Position numbers and translations under genes: made by a program
In this document: positions 45,180 through 51,686 of the stretch, in pieces
Layout: every line of letters starts with the position of its first letter
Numbering within the stretch: position 1 is the stretch's first letter
The notes under the pieces: generated by a model
Seen by the model: the letters and a program-made list of their open reading frames with translations, nothing else
Databases searched by the model: none
What the model was told of the DNA's origin: nothing
NCBI GenBank assembly: GCA_015680685.1
Contig: MNCI01003654.1
Span: 174,341 to 226,026 of the forward strand
Length of the DNA: 51,686 bases
Source: Gnetum montanum
Taxonomy: Eukaryota; Streptophyta; Gnetopsida; Gnetales; Gnetaceae
Reading direction: 5' to 3'

Positions 45180-46400
45180 AAAAATTCCTTTACAAAGCTA
45201 AACAACACATGGAAAATAAATGGCAACCTATACAAAATTTGTGCAAATGGGCTTGTTAGATGGTGTGTGCCTAATTTTGACCAACAAAGAGTGTTACAAG
45301 ACACCCATTAAGATCCATGTGGTGACCATTATGTAGAGTGTAGAATAGCACTTAAATTATTTATGGTAGGATACTTTGGCCTACTCTATTCAAAGATGCC
45401 CACACTTTTGCCCAATCATGTAAATGTTGTAAAAAAGATGGAGGAATTATGGGTAGACATGAATGGCCACAACACTAGATACAACCATAAGAGCCTTTTG
45501 ATATTTGGAGAATTGATTTTATGGGACCCATTTAACCAATGCCAAATGGAAAAGCATACATTATTGTGACTATGGATTATCATACAAAGTGGACATAGGT
45601 AGTAGCAGTGAAGGACTATGTCAAAAAAATAGTTGCTTAGTTTTTCCAACAACATGTGGTGAATCAATTTGGAGTGCCTAGAATGCTAATATTAGATAAG
45701 GGGACCTACTTCATTGGTGCTACCTTTAAGAAACTCATGCAACAACTTTGGGTTAACCATAAATTAACAACACCATATCATCCCCAAGAAAATGATCAAG
45801 TTGAAGTTACTAATTGTAAAGTTACTAGAATACTCACTAGAATGGTTAGTAGGTTTATATGTGATTGGAGTACAAAATTAAACGATGCTCTATGGGCCTA
45901 TAGAACATCCTAGAAATTACCTATAGGGCACACCTCATATGAGTTAGTTTATGAAAAGTTGTCAACATTTCCAATCCAGGTAGAGCTTCACACTTTAGCT
46001 ACTAGTAGTGAACTTGACCTTGATTTGAGTTTAGCATAAAAGGAACATTTAATCAATCTAAATCTTTTAGATGAAAATAGATAAGTAACACTTATGGGTA
46101 GTGAAGTCCATAAGAACTACCTCTAAACTTAGGCATGATTCACAGATAAGAAATGTAACCATACAATTGGGTGACAAGGTCCTCTATTATAATCCTAGTC
46201 ATTTATCCTAAGAAGTTAAATTTTAGATACTTTGGGAGGGATCATACATAGTACACATCACTTATCCATCTATAACCTTACATATTCATCACCCATTTAG
46301 CCCACATAAGCTTATCCTTTTCAATATCTAACAAGTCAAACCATACTATGAGTACTCAAAAGAATTTATCCAACCTACTCACTAGTCTTCCACCTATTCT
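45180..46400 (+). pseudogene. Integrase (IN) of element D
   Basis: Zinc region at about 45370-45440 with SCKCCKKDGG-type Cys residues. The core shows FDIWRIDFMGPI (about 45500, first Asp) and MLILDKGTYFIGATFKKLMQ (second Asp, with SDNG changed to LDKG). Then comes PYHPQENDQVEVTN (45775-45815), where the third acidic residue, Glu, is kept, unlike in E. The frame 45656-45913 ends in ALWAYRTS. The C-terminal part continues with stops to about 46400, just before the G-rich tract. Confidence 0.82.
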
Positions 46401-46427
46401 ATCTTCCATTTCCCTGATCTTCATAAC

Positions 46428-46440
46428 AGTCATGGGGGTG
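46428..46440 (+). other. First G-rich tract of element D
   Basis: AGTCATGGGGGTG just after the IN frame. The T-rich tract (46465-46640) follows, as in all copies. Confidence 0.65.
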
Positions 46441-47490
46441 TCTATTTAAAACCATACGTACCTCACTAATTTTTTATTTTTTATTTTTACAATTCTTTTC
46501 ATTTTTCACATTTTTTTATACTTTCTCATTTCTTCAATTTCTCACATTCTTTAATATTTTTCAATTCTTTAACATTTTTCATTCTTTATACTTTTTCATA
46601 ATTTTTATCATATTTCCGATTTCTTTTATACTTTTTTTCAAACCCTTTGTAAATAATTTTTGATCATTAATAAAACACATTTACATAAAGACAAGATGTA
46701 GCCCAATAAGATGAAAATTTCTCTATGATATCAAGTCATAAGAAATTGATTACTTGCACAGTCAGCCATATCATCCATCTATCCATTCCAATAATAAGAG
46801 GTTCTTTCAATAGCCATAATCTTTACACCATCAAACTAAGAAAACTTGTGATCATTATGCCTAAATAGAAAAGTGAAAGAACCAAGGGAAAATAAAAAGG
46901 AAGTGACATCAAGGGTACTTATGGATATTTTTTGGATTATTATTGTAAGTTTGATCATGTTACTAAGGTTGTATTATATCCTTGTAGATCTAACAAAAAA
47001 TGGAAGTAAGAGTAAAACAAGTGTTGTGTAAAAAGGTTGACACAAATAACAAATAAAAGGGTACAAAATAAATTTCTAGGGATCCCACTAGAAAGACATG
47101 TTACCCATGCATGAAGGTAGGCAACTTCTTAGGAATCTAAAAAATAAACAAATAAAAAAGTTCCATGAATAAGCTCATCCTTTGGACAATATGCAAAGTG
47201 ATGATAATCTTTGCAAAATTGATATTCTAACAATTGTAATTCCAAGAGATGACATGATGAAATCTCACTAGATGTGCCCTAGACTTAGTTTGAATCTTGG
47301 ACAAAAAGGCTAATGATTACCTTAACAACTAATAAAACACAAGAATTCTTTATGCCTATGGTAGGACACCTCACATCCCAATTCTTTACAATTCCTTCTA
47401 AGCCTATTTTATCTCACTATTTGAATAATCATAACTTATGATATTGTGTAACATAGAGTTATTTCTCTAATTTTATGGTACTAACTGTAC
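46441..47490 (+). other. 3' UTR of element D, truncated
   Basis: Matches the reverse complement of B in two blocks: 46680-47115 with 10519-11040, and about 47270-47480 with 720-960. Between them it contains the conserved motif ACTAGAAAGACATGTTACCC (47088-47107). It stops at 47490, where the LTR of element T begins, so the second G-rich tract is not reached. Confidence 0.75.
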
Positions 47491-48122
47491 TGTCCTAAAT
47501 CGTCGGTGTAAGGCTAGAAGGGAAACAAACACCGAGAGATCGTCGGGCAGCCACAGCTGACCCTACCTTAGCCCGAGGACAAGCTGGAAAAGTAAATGAA
47601 GGCAGAGTGCCTTGGATGGTCTACACACAAATCAACCAAGGACTTCCCTGAGCATAAGCTACGGCTACGCTGGGGTTATTGTAAACGGTATGTAAACAGA
47701 ATGCAAACAACAATACGAAATGTAAACAAAGCGTACTGAATTATAGATAAAGCATAAATAAAGTTATATTTGTAAAGCATAAATAGAACTAAATAATTTG
47801 AATGGGAGGTAATAATGAAACTGTATTGTATTTTTCAAATAGGAATATGCACTGGTCAAAGCGTAGTTGCACAAGTGTGGATGGCAAGTCAAATGCCTAG
47901 CCCCGAAATGATATGACATGATGATGTGACAATGAAATGGGATGAACGTGAGAAAAACTTGGAAGCCAACAATCAGATGTGCCGAGCGCCCAAGGATTGC
48001 AAATTTTGTCCTCCTTCAGAATTTCCAATCTCTCCAATCTTTGCCTCTTCCAATATTCTTCTTCGTCTTCTTATCCTTCTTGCCTTCTCTCTTGCTTGCC
48101 CCTTCGTTTGTGTGAATTGATA

Positions 48123-48136
48123 GGGTATTTATAGGG
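48123..48136 (-). promoter_or_regulatory. TATA box of the element T LTR
   Basis: The sense sequence is CCCTATAAATACCC, followed downstream by a purine-rich leader (GAAGACGAAGAAGAATATTG-type, 48020-48100). This places U3 at 48137-49118. Confidence 0.65.
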
Positions 48137-48554
48137 TTGGGTTAGGGTTTGGCTAGAGTTTTCAAGAATGGAATCAATAGTTGGGAGATGAGAGAAAAAT
48201 AGATCTAGTGACATGTGTCCCATGAATAGTTGGCACAAGTTGGATGTGTATTGGCAATTAGCCTTCTTTGACTAGATTCAATGTATTTGTGTTGGATAGT
48301 TGTGCACGAGTTGGATGTGTGTTGGATATTTGCCTTCTTTGACCAGATTTAATGTATTTTACAATTTGTGGGTCATTCAAGCCCATGAAAATACAAATAA
48401 TTTAGACAAGCCCTCAAATGATAAAAATTTACAAAGAAAATCAAGGAGGATTAACTTCGCCTTGCTTGTCTAGCACCCAGCGTGACCTGCAATGTGACAT
48501 GGCGTGTGACCTCCAAAACTTTCAATTTTGGGCTGAAATCTGGAATTTTTAAAG

Positions 48555-49060
48555 GCTGGGACCCATAGTTATCAATAGTGGACCTTGAGGATGACTTACA
48601 CCCTTAAAATCAAGTCATTTTGGCTTAGTTTTGGGGCTCTAAAAATTGGTGACGCTGATCCTTACGCTGTGCAACGTCTGAAAAAAATAACCCCAGCGTC
48701 ACCAAGTCAAAATGGCATATTTGAGGCCCAAATCTTAATTTTCTAGAGGCTGGGAGCTGCTAGGGACCTTGGTGAAGGTCATGGGGGGTCCTTGTGCTTG
48801 ATTTTAGCCTATTTTAACTCAATTTCTAGGCTCCAAAAGTTGGTGACGCTGTTCCTTACGCTGTGCAACGTCTGAAAAAGTAACCAAAGTGTACTTAGCC
48901 AAAACCAAACATTTTGAACTTGAAAATTTTGATTCTAGATGCTGGAAGTTGGTGCAGTTGCTTGTGGACCCCGGGGGGTCCTTTCCTATTGAATCATGGA
49001 CCATTGAGGGCTGTTTCGGAGGCCTCTAAGTTTGGTCAGACTGTACTCATGTTGGGCAGC
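48555..49060 (-). repeat. U3 tandem repeats of about 191 bp with a hairpin
   Basis: Units start at about 48555 (GGCTGGGACCC), 48746 (GGCTGGGAGCTG) and 48938 (GATGCTGGAAG), giving periods of 191-192 bp; the third is partial. In the first unit the 12-bp arms TTGGTGACGCTG (48646-48657) and CAGCGTCACCAA (48694-48705) form a perfect inverted repeat. The second unit keeps the left arm only. Confidence 0.75.
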
Positions 49061-49118
49061 AACATGACTTAGCTTGATTCTTGTCTAAAAGTGCTAGGCC
49101 AAAATTAGTGGTGTTTCA

Positions 49119-49131
49119 TTGGCCCCTCTTT
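49119..49131 (-). other. Polypurine tract of element T
   Basis: The sense sequence is AAAGAGGGGCCAA, directly before TGAAACACC of the LTR. This sets the orientation of element T as minus. Confidence 0.7.
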
Positions 49132-50430
49132 GTTGATGTCTGGAGGAATCCACTCAAGTGGCGTCGACAAAGAAGTGCAAAACACCATGAGCAATAAAGC
49201 ATCAAACATCAACCATCGGCCCTTGGCTGGGTGTCATCGCACGATTTTCAAAAGTACATGGGATTGAGGGAATCGGTTATAACCAAGGAAGCTAGGAGGT
49301 TAAGGGCAATGATTGCTACTAGGATTTGTGGGAGAGGAATGCTCTCTTGTGCACAAGTTATGTCATTGGTCCTTGTCAACAGTCGGGTTTTTAGCAGACT
49401 TGGAACCAAGACATAGGAGGTGCGTTCTTTGGAGAAATGGGACTCTTATAGAGTATTTGTGGGGCCTGTTGTAAACAACCAAAGCCACATAATGATGTGC
49501 AACATGGTCTCTTTGAGACACGAGTGTAACTATTTTTTCAAGAAAACTGCCTTCTCGCCTGGGGCTTATATGAGAATGGCCAATAGTCTTTTGTTTATGA
49601 TGTCAATGGGGTCTTGAAGACCTTTTCCGTGCATTTTTTTGACCCTTTTTTCTTCTTATTTTTTTCTTTTCTCGGTCTTTTTGAAAGAGCTTGCTTTTTG
49701 TGCCGTGCTCGTGTTTGAGCACTTGCATTTTGCATCATGTACTGTGTATCATGTTTTGCGTTGCAACTACTTAGAGAGTTACAATGTGCAACAGTGTATC
49801 AAGAGTTTTGAGGTGAGAAGAATGTATCAGGGGGGTGTAATTGAATAGACTAAGGGGAGCATGATGGGGAAATAAGGGATGCATCGGGAGTCGAAAATGT
49901 ACTTATGAATGGATTGATTAACCTAGTTGCGTGCGTCAGGAAAAACGTGATACCTTGTCATCATGATGAAGTGCATCTATGCACGAATGCCTCANTGACC
50001 CTTTTTTCTTCTTATTTTTTTCTTTTCTCGGTCTTTTTGAAAGAGCTTGCTTTTTGTGCCGTGCTCGTGTTTGAGCACTTGCATTTTGCATCATGTACTG
50101 TGTATCATNAACATCAGTTTCATTAGGCCCCATGGGATGAATCATGCAACAGGAACAGCCAACTGCAAAAGCCGATCTTTTCAAGTTTTGCCTGGTCGTC
50201 GATGATGACACCAGTTTATAGTATTAGTGGACTGTTGTGGATTAGTTTCACGTCATAACCCCTTGGACGGTGCCAGTTTAGCGTCGTGGTAGACGGTGCA
50301 TTGCTAGTTTATAGTCATAGTGGACTATGAAGAGGCAAACTAGTTTATAGTCTTAGTGGACTTTGGATGCTAGTTTCATGTCATGGTGGAAGAATGTAGC
50401 AGTTTAGTATCATACCAGATAGAACTCTAT
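49132..50430 (-). other. 3' untranslated region of element T, proximal part
   Basis: No coding motif was found. From about 50212 it contains isolated degenerate units of the type CTAGTTTATAGTCATAGTGG, the core of the arrays that follow. The segment 49640-49752 is repeated exactly at 49996-50108 between two single Ns. Confidence 0.55.
49996..50108. repeat. Exact 113-bp duplicate bracketed by Ns
   Basis: Identical base for base to 49640-49752 and flanked by an N at 49995 and at 50109. Around it the surrounding DNA is diverged repeat, so perfect identity with N borders points to a gap-closing artefact rather than biology. Confidence 0.8.
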
Positions 50431-50875
50431 GGTATTAGTTTCAAGTCATGATCCAGGACTGTTCTGTGGTATCAGTTTTAAGTCATGCTCTAGGACTAAT
50501 CTGTGGTATCAGTTTTAAGTCATGATCCAGGACTGTTCTGTGGTATCAGTTTTAAGTCATGATCTAGGACTGTTTTGTGGTATCAGTTTTAAGTCATGAT
50601 CCCAAGACTATTATGTGGTATCAGTTTTAAGTCATGATCTAGAACTACTCTGTGGTATCAGTTTTAAGTCATGATGCCAGGACTACTCTATGGTATCAAT
50701 TTTAAGTCATGATCTAGGACTGTTCTATGGTATCAGTTTTAAGTCATGATCCAGGACTATTTTGTGGTATCAGTTTTAAGTCATGATCTAGGACTGTTCT
50801 GTGGTATCATTTTTAAGTCATGATCCAGGACTATTTTGTGGTATCAGTTTTAAGTCATGATCCAGGACTATCTGT
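50431..50875 (-). repeat. Minisatellite: 12 units of 37 bp
   Basis: On the plus strand the units begin GGTATCAGTTTTAAGTCATG and continue ATCCAGGACTGTTCTGT. Starts are at 50431, 50468, 50505, 50542, 50579, 50617, 50654, 50692, 50729, 50766, 50803 and 50840, with two units of 38 bp. Units alternate irregularly between ATCCAGG and ATCTAGG. A length of 37 argues against a coding repeat. Confidence 0.93.
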
Positions 50876-51500
50876 GCTAGTTTATAGCCATAGCGGACTA
50901 ATGCTTACCTTGCTTGTGTAAAGTGTGATGCTGCATGCATGGTCATGCTACATGCCTGCAAGATCCTGCAAAAAAAAATCAACTAGGAAGAAAACAACAT
51001 CAAGCAACACCTGCCGTACATAGAGTTAGAATGTATGAATGAAAGAAAAGAAATGCAAAAATTGATAGTTTTAGGCCATTCCAGGCCATATGCTAGTTTA
51101 AGTTCTTTTTGGGCCATGTATTTTTGTAGTTTTATGTTTTTTTATTGTTTTTCTTTGTTTTCTAGAGTATATGTGTGCAACTAAATGTAATAATAAATTT
51201 CTAAAGTGTAGAGCAAGATGTAAGGTAAATACTTGGAAAATAAAGCAACGACCGTGCAAGAATCTAAATCATAACTTGTGACCTGTAAGCAAAAATTCAA
51301 TGTAAGATAATTAGAATTTGTAAATCTGTAATTTGTTGGCTCTAGTTTAAAGCCGTTTCGGGCTTGGTACATCAATTTAGAGTCTTGATGGACTGTTGCA
51401 TCTGTTATTAAAGAAAGGATTACCAGTTTTATGCCATGGTGGGCCAAAGGTAGTAATGTTTTCAAGAAATTTTAAATGGAACTGGCCATTTCTAACCGTG
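50876..51500 (-). other. Spacer with degenerate repeat units in element T
   Basis: Between the two arrays. Scattered single units of the same core occur at about 50877, 51094, 51343, 51373 and 51422 (AGTTTAAAGCCGTTTCGGGC and similar). The rest is AT-rich with no credible ORF. Confidence 0.6.
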
Positions 51501-51639
51501 GCTAGTTTAATGTCATTGCAGACATGTCGTAGTTTAATGTCATTTCAGACAGTTCGTAGTTTAATTTCATTTTGGATAGTTCGTAGTTTAACATCGTTTC
51601 AAACAATTCGTAGTTTAACATCATTTCAGACAGTTCGTA
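51501..51639 (-). repeat. Minisatellite: 5 units of 27 bp
   Basis: Units CGTAGTTTAATGTCATTTCA plus GACAGTT, at 51501, 51528, 51555, 51582 and 51609. They share the core AGTTTWAxxTCATxxxxGAC with the 37-bp array, which adds about 10 bp (TCTGTGGTAT) per unit. Confidence 0.88.
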
Positions 51640-51686
51640 TCATTCATTCTAGTTTTTGAGTTGCCTCTTGATCTTTTGTAACTTAA

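Larger units (their letters stand above)
31370..47490 (+). mobile_element. Element D: Athila-type element with gag-pol, interrupted by C
   Basis: Plus-strand Athila element made of 31370-32874 and 40989-47490. It has 5' LTR, primer site, gag, PR, RT, RNase H, IN, the first G-rich tract and the beginning of the UTR. It ends at 47490, where the LTR of element T starts, so its ORF3, if any, and 3' LTR are not in the window. It carries more frame changes than E, in line with greater age. The gag is split by element C. Confidence 0.85.
47491..49118 (-). repeat. 3' LTR of element T (1.63 kb)
   Basis: On the plus strand it begins TGTCCTAAATC and ends GGTGTTTCA, so in sense it runs TGAAACACC to AGGACA. 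A purine tract abuts its sense start (49119-49131). The sense TATA box CCCTATAAATACCC is at 48123-48136, followed by a purine-rich leader. Sequence, length and internal repeats differ from the Athila LTRs. It entered element D at 47490. No second LTR is in the window, so the LTR call rests on the ends, the TATA box and the purine tract. Confidence 0.7.
47491..51686 (-). mobile_element. Element T: 3' end of a second gypsy-type element (Tat/Ogre-like)
   Basis: Minus-strand element represented by its 3' LTR, polypurine tract and at least 2.5 kb of 3' untranslated region with minisatellites. A tandem-repeat-rich region between pol and the 3' LTR is known for Tat-lineage plant elements such as Ogre; assignment here rests on that feature alone. 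No pol domain is visible before the window ends, so the lineage is an inference. Confidence 0.55.

Noticed and set aside
49231-49617. Plus-strand reading frame with only one stop (HDFQKYMGLRESVITKEARR and onward)
   Set aside because: It has no recognisable domain, lies in the 3' untranslated region of element T on the opposite strand, and is short enough to occur by chance.
50431-50875. Regular repeats resembling a CRISPR array
   Set aside because: Units are contiguous 37-mers with no unique spacers, and the context is a plant retrotransposon. It is a minisatellite.

Overview
This window is plant nuclear DNA made almost entirely of old, nested LTR retrotransposons. No host gene, tRNA, rRNA or CRISPR array could be supported. 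The evidence for a plant is the retroelement families: Athila-type Ty3/gypsy elements with a tRNA-Asp-like primer site, a Ty1/copia element with the initiator-Met primer site, and a third element whose 3' region carries a minisatellite as in Tat/Ogre-type elements. The AT-rich base composition, dense nesting and heavy decay suggest a large-genome plant, possibly a gymnosperm; that is inference only.

Layout, left to right (letters are mine). B, minus strand: 1-1065 and 10519-13783. A, minus strand, with both LTRs: 1066-10518, inserted into B. Ty1/copia element, plus strand: 13784-16646, inserted into the gag of B. E, minus strand: 16647 to about 24785, inserted into the copia element; it has an almost complete but stop-ridden gag-pol in a single frame. 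F, minus-strand 3' half: about 24786-27461. G, plus-strand 3' half: 27462-29184, joined head to head with F. An unassigned AT-rich stretch: 29185-31369. D, plus strand: 31370-32874 and 40989-47490, with 5' LTR, gag, PR, RT, RNase H and IN. C, minus strand, with both LTRs: 32875-40988, inserted into the gag of D; it contains a 295-base assembly gap. T, minus strand: 47491 to the window end, with a 3' LTR, polypurine tract and minisatellite 3' region.

The Athila-type elements share one plan, read in their own sense: LTR, tRNA-Asp-like PBS, gag, PR, RT, RNase H, IN, a first G-rich tract of the type AGTCATGGGGGAG, a T-rich tract and about 1.3 kb of UTR, a second G-rich tract, a downstream ORF (ORF3), the true polypurine tract, LTR. 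No element here carries everything. A and C have ORF3 but no RT/IN, B has lost RT/IN, and E has the whole pol but no ORF3.

The most notable observation is a second promoter-like module inside elements C, A and B. It sits upstream of ORF3 and resembles the LTR U3: GATATC palindromes followed by a TATA box. In C this module holds a perfect 20-bp palindrome, and near-matches to it are arrayed in the U3 of C and E. This suggests that ORF3 is, or was, transcribed separately from gag-pol.
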